A stretch of 64,000 nucleotides of DNA, from contig NC_056428.1 in the NCBI RefSeq assembly GCF_905147365.1, positions 27,248,001 through 27,312,000 on the forward strand, given 5' to 3'. Positions 60,801-64,000 of the stretch are shown piece by piece (position 1 is the first letter of the stretch; each line of letters begins with the position of its first letter). The position numbers and the translations under genes were made by a program. Under the pieces are notes generated by a model. The model did no database searches, was not told the origin of the DNA, and saw only the letters and a program-made list of their open reading frames with translations. Origin of the DNA: Aricia agestis (Eukaryota > Arthropoda > Insecta > Lepidoptera > Lycaenidae).

Positions 60801-63672
60801 ACATTTATTTATGGTATGTAAGTATATTATACGTTTCCCAGGTCACGCAGCCCTAGTCCGCTCAGCGAGTCCCACCGGCGCCATACCCTGGTGTTCCATG
60901 GCGCACGCGCAGCTCAGCTTCCACGGCCACCGGGACGCCGTGACCTTCTTCGTTGCGGTGCCCGGCGCATCCCGCGACAACGACCCCACACCCATGCTTG
61001 TTATATCCGGCGGAGAAGGATATATCGACTTCCGAATAGGTAATTAAGTTACGTTGTTGTTCGTAGTTTAAAACAGCACAGTTCTATCACAGATGCTCGT
61101 TATATCTGCGGAGAAGGATATTATATCAATATACGATTAAGTAGTTTTATGATTTGGACGAATTAACTGCCCAGTTTGATCGTAATAAACGATGGGATGT
61201 GTTCAAAACGCCCGGGAGCTTGCCCATCTATGTTGCCCCACACCCATACTCGTTAAGTCCGGCGGAGAAGGATATATCGACTTCCGAATAAGTAACGTTG
61301 TGGTTCGGAGGGTAAAACAGCACAGTTCGATCACAGATGCTCGTTTAATCCGGCGGAGAAGGATATATCGACTTCCGAATAGGTAATTATTAAGTAACGT
61401 TGTGGTTCGGACGGTAAAACAGCACAGTTCAATCACAGATGCTCGTCGAATCCGGTGGAGAAGGATATATCGACTTCCGAATAGGTAATTAATAAGTAAC
61501 GTTGTTGTTCGGAGGGTAAAACAGCACAGTTCGATCATAGATGCTCGTTATATCTGCGAAGAAGGATATATCGACTTCCGAATAGGTAATTAAGTAGCTT
61601 TATGATGCGGACGATGAAACTGTACATTTAGATCCTAGTAAACGATGGGATGTATTCAAAACGCTTGGAAGTGTGTCCAATGCCATCTACTCGGATACAC
61701 GCCCAATGTGCCCGAGCGTTTAGCTATCTGTACTCACAGTTGACACGTCTTTATTTTTTATATCATATCATAATGGTACCGGGATTTCATATACTGGTTG
61801 GTCATTTGAAATGTTAAAATTTTGTTGATGTATCTTCTGTGATCGAATTGTGCAGACTTATCACTACGTTTGAAGTAGACTAATGCTAAGTACTCACATA
61901 CGGTTTTAGTCGATCGAGCAATTACGTAGAGTAAAAACCACAGTTTGGGCTTTCGTCCACACATTCAGCATTACTCGATAGTTTTACTCCAAATCGAGTT
62001 AAAATTATCGTGTGGACGAGTAAAGCCCGACGGCTCGCGTCGAGTAAGTTCGAAGGAAATTAAATTTATTTAATTCCATCGAGCCCGCACGATGCAGCCG
62101 AAGGTTGTGAGTTTTGCGGTCCACACGATAATTTTTACTCGATTTGGAATAAAACTATGGAGTAATACCGATAGTCAGTACTGCCCATTAGGCTGCATTG
62201 AATAACGGCCGTTCCCAATATTTGATCTATCTCTGGTTTTGCCCTACTAGAGATAGGAATAGCTCACAATTGACATAAAATATATGTCTCTAATGTCTAA
62301 TGTGAGCTATTCCTATCTCTAGTAGGGCAAAACCAGAGATAGATCAAATATTGGGAACGGCCGTTAGTTGTGAAAGCTCAAGATTATTAAAAAAAAATAC
62401 CTTCGGAACTTTAAGAACGCTATAAACGCGATATATTTATGTATATCATGGACGCAAACATTTTACTCACGTTTTAAATATCAAATATAAGTTTACTATA
62501 TTTTTAAATTAGGGATTAATAAATACGAAAAACTTACTTACGCGTTTACCGTTAAAAATACATTTAACAAGGTTCGGCTCTCGCCGTGGCGTAAGTAATC
62601 CGATTTCACGTAACGCTATTAAGCTGTTAAAAACTGATAGGCTAGCTAGCCGGCTGAATTTAACATTCGCCATAACCAACTTTAATATCCTGTCAATCAA
62701 GACTATCATCATGTTAAATTCTTCCCCTCACCGCCTTATTACACCGAAACTGAATAGTTGTGGATGATTTTTTCGTATTTCAAAAACCTGTAATTTTTAT
62801 TTAAGTACGTATTTTTTTTTCTAAACAAAAAGAAAGTAAAGTTTCATTACTAAAACAGGTCTATAGCTAGGTCACCGAACAAGTAAAATTTGATTTACTC
62901 GTCCAAGAATAGTTAGCTATATAGCTTGTATCGTTCCTACAGGGATGCAAATGGTAAAACAAGTACTGACAGGTCAATGGCCAAAATTCTATGTGTTCGG
63001 TGCTGGGCTATAGATCAAATAACGCTATATTAATTTTTAACAATTTCCATATCTTCACAACTCTCGATTTTCGGTATTATAAGGTGCACATACCTGCTTA
63101 TAATCGCTTATGTCTTAATCCTAATAAGGTGTTATTTGCAATTAAAATATGGTTGGTGATATAAGGTTTGTTTCACACTTGGTTTTTAAGTTTTAAATGT
63201 CGTTTTTCTACTAAAATAATAACTTGTTTTGCTTAAATACCATCCAACCATAGGTTTCAGTAACAATAAACTTACAAAAGCTTTCATGAAAATTTACATT
63301 GACTAGTTATCATGTCAAAGTCAATCGAATCCATTTTTAGAACTTTAGCTAAAACAGATCAATGTAAACACTTTATTTATTCAATATTTTTATTATATTA
63401 TGATTACAACTTAAAAGTTTCTTTACGTCTTGACTGTACGAATAATCCACTTATTGTATTTGTAAAGCAATACTCATAAAATGAAATAAATTGTTTACAT
63501 TTCTCATACATTAAGATTACATTAAATATTTTTTTAACGTTTAACATAAAGTAGAAAAGCGACCATTCTGTTTAGCCATAGTGGCATTTATATTTTTTTC
63601 TCATTAGAAGAGCATGCTGACGACAGAGAAATCGCGTCCCACCTCATAGTATGGCAGATTGTTGAGTCCTGA
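20522..63672 (+). CDS. syd: JNK-interacting protein 3/4 homologue (Sunday driver), complete, 26 coding exons
   Basis: Motor-cargo adaptor and MAP-kinase scaffold. In animals JIP3/JIP4/Syd links vesicles and Arf6/Rab membranes to kinesin-1 and dynein, and carries JNK-pathway kinases, mainly in axons. The 26 exons give 3522 nt, or 1173 aa plus stop, close to the length I recall for fly Syd. Order of domains: RH1 (residues ~15-110), coiled coil to ~165, acidic linker, second coiled coil ~343-414 (leucine-zipper region), RH2 ~434-480 ([20 protein letters not shown]), Ser/Pro-rich middle, then a C-terminal WD40-like beta-propeller from ~870 to the end (MWLGTKSGNLYIHS; VWCGYRNK; YHAHTYKHL; SHLIVWQ). 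Start chosen at MNFDDSTSSGYVTAETIYGT, the conserved N-terminus. All splice sites are GT-AG and every phase agrees. Exon coordinates are given in the four block entries. Confidence 0.95.
21947..22174. mobile_element. Foldback MITE in syd intron 1
   Basis: 228 bp. The left end is GTTGCGCCTGCCAAATC and the right end GATTTGGCAAGCACAAC. The arms continue for about 80 bp (AAACACATAG; AATAAACTATTTTATT) around a short spacer. Confidence 0.8.
23255..23678. mobile_element. Large foldback element in syd intron 1
   Basis: Arms of about 150 bp are nearly identical in inverted orientation (left AAAGCCCCCGCCAAAACAA at about 23280; right TTGTTTTGGCGGGGG ending 23650). Between them is a unique spacer of about 120 bp. 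Confidence 0.85.
23700..24346. repeat. Dispersed retroposon-like repeat ending in a GACA microsatellite
   Basis: Contains CAAAATCGGTCCACCCGTTT, a (CAGA)n run (24276-24305) and the terminal AACTTATAACATCCCTC followed by TTTTTTGTCGGGGGTTAAC. I associate this 3'-end type with lepidopteran non-LTR elements; no open frame remains. Confidence 0.5.
25460..26035. repeat. Three tandem ~116-bp units, the first split by a GC-rich insert
   Basis: Units share TCCAATATGGC, CCAAGAT, GGGTATCAAATGAAAGGGCT and AACGAATGTAATGTCATTCT. Unit 2 is about 25805-25920 and unit 3 about 25921-26035. Unit 1 is 25460-25523 plus 25772-25804, with the element at 25524-25771 between. Confidence 0.75.
25524..25771. mobile_element. 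Very GC-rich foldback MITE
   Basis: 248 bp with ends TGATACGTGATTTATACTCG and CGAGTGTAAATCGAGTATGA. The interior is built from repeated CTCGCGGC / GCGAGCC blocks and contrasts sharply with the AT-rich surroundings. It interrupts unit 1 of the tandem repeat, so intact units give the empty site. Confidence 0.75.
26036..26205. repeat. (TGTCG)n pentanucleotide microsatellite
   Basis: Starts as pure TGTCG repeats and grades into TGACG / TGACA variants. It directly follows the tandem 116-bp array. Confidence 0.9.
26408..26818. mobile_element. AT-rich foldback element just upstream of syd exon 2
   Basis: Arms of about 165 bp are inverted copies (AACTATTAAGTTATAATCC; TTTGCATGATAATAAAAGCT), separated by about 80 bp containing CGCGAGTCGCGA. 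It ends about 135 bp before the exon 2 acceptor. Confidence 0.85.
27181..27817 (-). mobile_element. Helitron-like element (minus strand) in syd intron 2
   Basis: Read on the minus strand it begins TCTATACTAATATTATAAAT and ends CAACAGCTAG between A and T. A hairpin CGCGGACGAAGTCGCG lies just before the end. Similar ends recur as fragments at about 35603-35960, 38432-38640, 39440-39645, 47779-47985 and 51733-51925. Confidence 0.7.
29302..29727 (-). CDS. Ly6/uPAR-type three-finger GPI-anchored protein, nested in syd intron 5
   Basis: Single-exon gene of 141 aa. It opens with a hydrophobic signal peptide (FNFLFVVIIFSTVTGINGLK), then LKCYQC. Ten cysteines follow the Ly6 pattern and close with the hallmark CECNTDGCN. 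The C-terminus is a hydrophobic GPI-attachment-type tail (CFVLVMSYFIF). A polyadenylation hexamer AATAAA (complement of 29286-29291) lies about 11 bases after the stop. The gene sits antisense inside the 1.6-kb intron 5 of syd. Insect Ly6 proteins act at the cell surface in septate-junction formation, ion-channel trafficking or sleep regulation; which subfamily this is I cannot say. The absence of introns is unusual, since most insect Ly6 genes I know have them, and would fit a retrocopy. Confidence 0.87.
   Translation of the reverse strand: MHYAKQFNFLFVVIIFSTVTGINGLKCYQCSSLEHKDCVSNNIKLEYLKECESRDDLMPVCRYISQVQHFLDGHHSKNIVIIRECAYKYTEPLKCIQSKYNDIHYSMSCECNTDGCNKAVRNYQPIYCFVLVMSYFIFNDY
29728..29960 (-). 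promoter_or_regulatory. Upstream region of the nested Ly6 gene
   Basis: AT-rich sequence between the Ly6 start codon and the next repeat (about 29990). It must contain the promoter if the gene is transcribed independently. A CAGTGAC / TTACGTCA block lies at 29757-29771. No convincing TATA or initiator was found. Confidence 0.25.
29990..30205. repeat. Short dispersed element ending in CAGCTAG
   Basis: Contains GACGCTATAACTCCAGAACG, CACGAACCGATTTCCACGG and the terminal TTTGCCGGGACAGCTAGTT. It looks like the 3' end of another CTAG-terminated (Helitron-like) family. Confidence 0.5.
30930..31400. repeat. Retroposon 3' fragment joined to a CTAG-ended repeat
   Basis: 30935-31015 matches the GCAGCTCTTCTGATG...GTGTCCATGGGCGACG block that is seen full length at 52100-52300. 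31016-31400 (CAGAAAACTCCGCGATGG ... GTCGCTAGTA) has a second copy at 53548-53915. Confidence 0.65.
31417..33225. mobile_element. piggyBac-like non-autonomous element in a TTAA site
   Basis: 1809 bp between two TTAA tetranucleotides (31413-31416 and 33226-33229), with 14-bp inverted ends CCGATTCAGTGCGG / CTGATTCAATGCGG (2 mismatches). Both ends carry palindromes ATGACACGG-N3-CCGTGTCAT. The left end has two, followed by a tandem ~240-bp repeat (about 31425-31660 and 31661-31865) with CTCCCTCAAATTACAC; the right end has two at 33109-33170. No transposase frame is visible. A diverged Helitron fragment is nested at about 32500-32900. Confidence 0.75.
32500..32900. mobile_element. Diverged Helitron copy C
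   Basis: Matches the interior of copies A and B (AATCAGGAGTTCT, GGTATACCA, GATCACCACTTTT, AAACGGCGGAGTAATCGTTG) in the same orientation as copy B, with many substitutions. It lacks the terminal CTAG end. It lies inside the piggyBac-like element. Confidence 0.7.
34074..34310. mobile_element. Foldback MITE in syd intron 6
   Basis: The left end TAGACAAACTGTGGA and right end TCCACAGTTTGTCTA are perfect complements. The arms run on through GGTGCCGTTCCGATC and the CACTTTATGACAGACTATAG hairpin. It lies about 170 bp before microexon 7. Confidence 0.88.
34482..39394 (+). CDS. syd: syd exons 7-12 (two microexons, second coiled coil, RH2)
   Basis: Exon 7 34482-34517 (36 nt, SWVHPGEYASS). Exon 8 34704-34721 (18 nt, VNDNYF). 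Exon 9 37512-37569 (GMGKEVENLILENNELLAT). Exon 10 37834-37993 (coiled coil; the donor AAG|GTTTAT is weak). Exon 11 38676-38801. Exon 12 39279-39394 (ERFMELQDAVRWSEMVRASR; KKKGIWKFFSNLF). Exons 7 and 8 are both phase 1-1 and frame-neutral. The exon 12 donor is CA|GTAACT, so if the intron is retained translation stops one codon past the boundary. Confidence 0.93.
34722..37511. other. syd intron 8 filler
   Basis: No coding exon is seen. It holds AT-rich DNA (34.7-35.6 kb), a Helitron-like fragment (35603-35960, TCGCCCGCGGCTCCGCCCG) and the MITE copy at 36934-37429. Confidence 0.5.
36934..37429 (+). mobile_element. TIR MITE, deletion derivative (copy 1)
   Basis: 496 bp. Ends GTTTGTGCGTTCTAAGATGA and TCATCATAAAACGCACAAAC, flanked by TATA on both sides (TA or TATA duplication). 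It shares about 480 bp with the 951-bp copy at 42725-43675, in opposite orientation, and lacks that copy's internal ~455 bp. Confidence 0.85.
39783..39906. mobile_element. Short foldback element after syd exon 12
   Basis: Arms AAGCATTTGTG, AAATTACGTATCG, ATGAATGCAGTC and TGTTCTT pair with their complements around a ~9-base loop. Confidence 0.8.
40399..40582. mobile_element. GCGGGGCTAAAATGG MITE
   Basis: 184 bp with inverted ends GCGGGGCTAAAATGG and CCATTTTAGCCCCGC. A near-palindromic AATCATAATATTATGATT lies inside. Confidence 0.8.
40816..41279. repeat. Tandem array of ~17 T-arm-like 27-bp units
   Basis: Each unit is close to TAAAATCGTGGGTTCGATTC followed by CTGCG. The best units (CGCGGGTTCGATTCC) match a tRNA T-stem/loop, i.e. 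the RNA polymerase III B box. Units alternate between a strong form (GGGTTCGATTC) and a weak form (GGGTTTGATTC / GGATTTCATTC), giving a ~53-bp higher-order repeat. No matching A box, D-arm or anticodon arm is present, so these are not tRNA genes. Open frames over the array on the minus strand are periodic artefacts (repeating ESNPRF). Confidence 0.88.
42725..43675 (-). mobile_element. TIR MITE, longer copy (copy 2)
   Basis: 951 bp. Same ends as the 36934-37429 element but inverted, flanked by TA. Arms share CTTTCAGTGGTGCCGGCGAT and the AAAACCCGTAGCAAGGAAC block. An extra internal ~455 bp (42765-43220) has no detectable coding frame. Confidence 0.85.
44358..44577. mobile_element. GC-rich near-perfect palindrome MITE
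   Basis: 220 bp. Ends GGAGTGAGCACACTGAGACGG and the complement of GGAGTAAGCACACTGAGACGG. The arms run about 105 bp each (CGGGGCTCATCGCAAAA; CATACAATTTGTATGGAAGC) around a short CACACTGTGTC centre. Confidence 0.88.
44758..45243 (+). mobile_element. Non-autonomous Helitron, second family, copy 1
   Basis: Starts TCTATATATTAATACGTG and ends GGGCGATCTCTAG between A and T. A perfect hairpin GGTCGAATTTCGACC lies about 12 bases before the CTAG end. Copy 2 is at 55320-55757. Confidence 0.9.
45740..46870 (-). mobile_element. Non-autonomous Helitron copy B
   Basis: Inverted and nearly identical copy of 13483-14618 (1131 against 1136 bp), again exactly between A and T. By eye it differs by few substitutions, so both insertions look recent. 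Confidence 0.88.
46985..47360 (-). repeat. Dispersed CGAGTCCGACTCGC-type repeat, inverted copy
   Basis: Reads AAAAATCGGCCAAGTGCGGG at the left and TTTACCCTTTGGGTACGGAA at the right, the reverse of the copies at 5.0-8.4 kb. It ends about 60 bp before syd exon 13. Confidence 0.7.
47424..55151 (+). CDS. syd: syd exons 13-19 (middle region)
   Basis: Exon 13 47424-47583 (SSERPQRPLSTPHM; histidine/arginine-rich DHHHRRHERSEQFRQ). Exon 14 49649-49794 (VRAHVRKEDGRTQAYGWSLP, the conserved block). Exon 15 50856-51004 (LLCAAGVNLNGGRTPDGG). Exon 16 52312-52463 (NLSSLVWICASTQNKCIVM). Exon 17 53006-53161 (IIDANNPAEVIESFPV, LCVASVPGA). Exon 18 54384-54494. Exon 19 55016-55151 (LLTPPSTPVKEPPAGEN). Exon 18 is 111 nt in phase 0-0 and so a possible cassette. 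A MITE begins at the donor of exon 13 and a retroposon tail abuts the acceptor of exon 16. Confidence 0.92.
47584..47719. mobile_element. MITE abutting the exon 13 splice donor
   Basis: Starts at the first intron base: GTACTATCAGAGAAGTTGATT, then CTAGGCAG, GACCTACG and a truncated inverted half (GACGTGGGTCTGTCAACTGTC). It matches the family start GTACCATC...GAA seen at 4660, 53930, 54606 and 56444. Confidence 0.75.
48012..49146. mobile_element. 1.1-kb element with ~210-bp terminal inverted repeats
   Basis: Ends ATGTCGCAGGGAAAAGAAG and its complement. The long arms (48012-48225 and 48930-49146) share GATATCCCTAGGGATTTCG, AATCTAGTGATATGTCATTT and GAGCGAGCGAGAGAAATGCG. The interior (~700 bp) has no family-level coding match; its longest frame (48400-48606) is not recognisable. 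Confidence 0.85.
49848..49960. mobile_element. GAAGTTGATTC-family MITE, partial
   Basis: Inverted half: GGTCCGCCATCTGCCTAGG, TTAACTTCTCTGATAGTAG, then GACGTCAAACCCAG and CGACAGATCGCAAC. Confidence 0.6.
51733..51925 (+). mobile_element. Helitron-like 3' fragment
   Basis: TAATATTATAAACGCGATGC at the left, then TTCACGCCTAAACCTCTGAA, ending GGGCGTCATCTAG followed by T. Same type as the 27181-27817 element. Confidence 0.55.
52100..52300 (+). mobile_element. Poly(A)-tailed retroposon 3' end next to syd exon 16
   Basis: CCCTTCCCTTCCC repeats, then AAAAGGCCGGCAACGCACTT, GCAGCTCTTCTGATGCTGCG, GTGTCCATGGGCGACGG, GTTTGCTCGTTTGCCCCC and a run of 11 A (52289-52299). A truncated relative is at 30935-31015. 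The exon 16 acceptor AG is only 12 bases after the A-run. Confidence 0.8.
52681..52879. mobile_element. MITE with 37-bp inverted ends
   Basis: The left end CCTGTCAGCCTAGCATACGC and right end GCGTATGCTAGGCAGGCAGG differ at 3 positions over 37 bp. Shared core: CCAACGAGATATCTCACT. Confidence 0.87.
53548..53915. repeat. Second copy of the 31016-31400 CTAG-ended repeat
   Basis: Shares AACTCCGCGATGG, TCTTATGGATATCCCACAAT, CGGTACCGACCAATG and GAAGCCGGGGC-GGTCGCTAGTA with the copy at 31.0-31.4 kb, same orientation. Confidence 0.75.
53925..54090. mobile_element. GAAGTTGATTC-family MITE
   Basis: GTACCATTGAAGGAATTGAT, CATAGGCAGTTGACG, CATTTGGTCGAATTATGTC, and the inverted end TATTTGCCTATGGATAAACT. Confidence 0.7.
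54603..54797. mobile_element. GAAGTTGATTC-family MITE, near-complete
   Basis: GTACCATCGTAGAAATTAAT at the left and ATTAACTTCTCTGATAGTAA at the right. The central palindrome is GTTAGCTGTGATCTGT / ACAGATCACAGCTAAC. Confidence 0.78.
55115..55918 (+). repeat. Tandem triplication of the syd exon 19 / intron 19 junction
   Basis: The unit (~110-130 bp) is the last ~35 bases of exon 19, its donor (AAAG|GTAGTT) and the start of intron 19, ending CACAAATAATTTTGAAAA. Copy 1 is the real exon. Copy 2 begins about 55222 and is split by the Helitron at 55320-55757. Copy 3 is about 55775-55900. A fourth start (ACAGAAATACTCTG, about 55905) is cut short. Confidence 0.88.
55320..55757 (+). mobile_element. Non-autonomous Helitron, second family, copy 2
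   Basis: TCTATATATTAATACGTG to GATCTCTAG, 438 bp, lacking about 60 bp present in the 44758-45243 copy. It is inserted between A and T inside copy 2 of the exon 19 junction repeat. The neighbouring copies supply the empty site (CACAAATA-A|T-TTTGAAA), confirming a clean insertion without duplication. Confidence 0.92.
56205..63672 (+). CDS. syd: syd exons 20-26 (C-terminal WD40-like propeller)
   Basis: Exon 20 56205-56394 (ATMWLGTKSGNLYIHSAMGN). Exon 21 57019-57179 (CIVALADGTVAIFARQADGQ). Exon 22 59066-59226 (CLCAVGYTVWCGYRNKVHV, HPRQESQVRQMA). Exon 23 59458-59563 (MDSALRLYHAHTYKHLKDVD). Exon 24 60112-60258 (GRLWIGTGNGVVISVPL). Exon 25 60842-61039 (PWCSMAHAQLSFHGHRDAV; SGGEGYIDFRI). Exon 26 63608-63672 (EEHADDREIASHLIVWQIVES, stop TGA at 63670-63672). 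The SHLIVWQ block is the conserved C-terminus of the family, so the gene ends inside the window. Confidence 0.93.
56551..56692. mobile_element. GC-rich MITE
   Basis: 142 bp. Ends GCGCACTAGCGGCCAGGCCG and CGCGGCCTGGCAGCTAGTGC + GC, in inverted orientation. A remnant of the GAAGTTGATTC family (56442-56520) lies directly upstream. Confidence 0.75.
57656..58956. mobile_element. Element with GAGATGTGCCGA ends (syd intron 21)
   Basis: About 1.3 kb. Inverted ends GAGATGTGCCGA, embedded in a longer palindrome AATATTT-R-GAGATGTGCCGA. Subterminal repeats of AGTCGGC / GCCGACT occur at both ends (57664-57725 and 58880-58925). No coding frame is recognised. It resembles hAT-type elements, but I could not find a clear 8-bp target duplication. 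Confidence 0.6.
59253..59333 (+). pseudogene. Partial tandem duplicate of syd exon 22, with an in-frame stop
   Basis: Begins with a copied acceptor (ATTCCACAG) and repeats the first ~80 bases of exon 22 (TCCGCTGTCTCTGCG..., VRCLCVVGYTVWCG). The tyrosine codon of WCGYRN has become TAA. Similarity fades after CTAGACCCG, and there is no donor at the expected place. It lies only 26 bases after the real exon 22. Confidence 0.9.
59590..59740. mobile_element. Foldback MITE in syd intron 23
   Basis: The left end TGTCAATTCAGACCACAACG and right end GCGTTGCGCTCTGAATTG pair, with CGTAGATG / CATCTACTCG inside. Confidence 0.8.
60990..61690 (+). repeat. Array of duplicated syd exon 25 / intron 25 junctions
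   Basis: The real exon 25 end (GGAGAAGGATATATCGACTT, CCGAATAG|GTAATT) is followed by five extra copies at about 61103 (decayed), 61261, 61352, 61456 and 61560. Units are ~95-105 bp, nested in a longer ~250-bp duplication that also repeats GTAATAAACGATGGGATGTR. Four extra copies still encode GEGYIDFRI and three keep an intact AATAG|GTAATT donor. None has an acceptor in front. Confidence 0.9.
61969..62167. mobile_element. Foldback MITE in syd intron 25
   Basis: The left arm CATTACTCGATAGTTTTACT and the complementary right arm ...ACTATGGAGTAATAC pair for about 50 bp, including AAATTATCGTGTGGAC. Confidence 0.82.
62213..62366. mobile_element. Perfect 66-bp-arm palindromic MITE
   Basis: The arms 62213-62278 and 62301-62366 are, by eye, exact complements (TAACGGCCGTTCCCAATATT ... 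CAAAACCAGAGATAGATC). The loop is 22 bases. The lack of divergence suggests a recent insertion or arm homogenisation. Confidence 0.92.
62367..63607. other. Rest of syd intron 25
   Basis: AT-rich sequence with no exon or repeat that I can define. The family-conserved C-terminal exon follows at 63608. Confidence 0.45.
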
Positions 63673-64000
63673 AAGTACCTGATAGTTTAGTAATATGTCC
63701 TTTGCCGGTACGTCTAAATGTAAGTCATGCACAAGCTTGGGAAAACACTAACCGCATGTAACACCGGGTTTTTGGTTCACATGTAAATGTTCACATTGCA
63801 TTAACATTGCCCATTCTACTCTAGAACATTATGAAAATACAATATTGTAGATTAGGTGGAACGACTTTTATATGGTAAAATAATGGTATGATAACAATAA
63901 TTATGTATACAACATACAAAGTAAAGTTGTACTGATTATAATTATTATATATAAGGTTTACTTGTGCCTAATTCTCCTCTAGAACATCATGGAATTCATC
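63673..64000 (+). other. Start of the syd 3' UTR
   Basis: Non-coding sequence after the syd stop codon. No AATAAA hexamer occurs before the window ends, so the polyadenylation site lies downstream. Confidence 0.55.

Noticed and set aside
61203..61538. 111-codon minus-strand frame with repeating TLRTTTLL segments
   Set aside because: Antisense translation of the exon 25 junction array.

Overview
This is a eukaryotic, AT-rich genomic window from an insect, almost certainly a lepidopteran (moth or butterfly). The protein-coding exons match insect orthologues closely. The introns are packed with repeats of kinds I associate with Lepidoptera: Helitrons ending in CTAG, hAT and TA/TTAA-type MITEs, and dispersed elements carrying CGAGTCCGACTCGC or GGCCGGCAACGC motifs. 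There are no prokaryotic features, no tRNA or rRNA genes and no CRISPR array.

Layout. (1) 1-2917, + strand: the 3' end of the epidermal growth factor receptor gene (Egfr). One exon carries the end of the transmembrane segment and the whole tyrosine kinase domain; a second carries the phosphotyrosine-rich tail. The 3' UTR runs to about 3.9 or 4.6 kb. (2) 4.6-11.4 kb: intergenic, repeat-dominated. (3) 16606-11462, - strand: a complete six-exon gene for a TM2 plus J-domain membrane protein (DNAJC22 / Drosophila wurst), convergent with Egfr. (4) 16.6-20.5 kb: divergent intergenic region, including a 1.6-kb segment with terminal inverted repeats that carries a small two-exon gene-like unit with broken coding. 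(5) 20522-63672, + strand: a complete JIP3/JIP4 homologue (sunday driver, syd). I resolved 26 coding exons with consistent splice phases and a predicted protein of 1173 aa. (6) 29727-29302, - strand, inside syd intron 5: an intronless Ly6/three-finger GPI-anchor-type gene.

Functionally, Egfr, wurst and Syd are unrelated by pathway membership, but all touch membrane traffic and signalling: a receptor tyrosine kinase, a J-protein needed for clathrin-mediated endocytosis in flies, and a kinesin/dynein-JNK adaptor. Nothing in the sequence suggests co-regulation beyond the divergent wurst/syd arrangement.

The most unusual material is in the syd introns. At exons 19, 22 and 25 the exon-intron boundary itself has been tandemly duplicated (3, 2 and 6 copies), leaving arrays of decoy splice sites. 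The exon 13 splice donor coincides with the first bases of a MITE. A poly(A)-tailed retroposon ends 12 bases before exon 16. Intron 12 holds about 17 tandem units of ~27 bp, each an almost perfect tRNA T-arm / B-box sequence. Two Helitrons, two MITE copies and several foldbacks form inverted pairs around exons.

All coordinates come from reading splice signals and reading frames by eye. Exon boundaries are supported by frame continuity and family conservation, not by transcripts.
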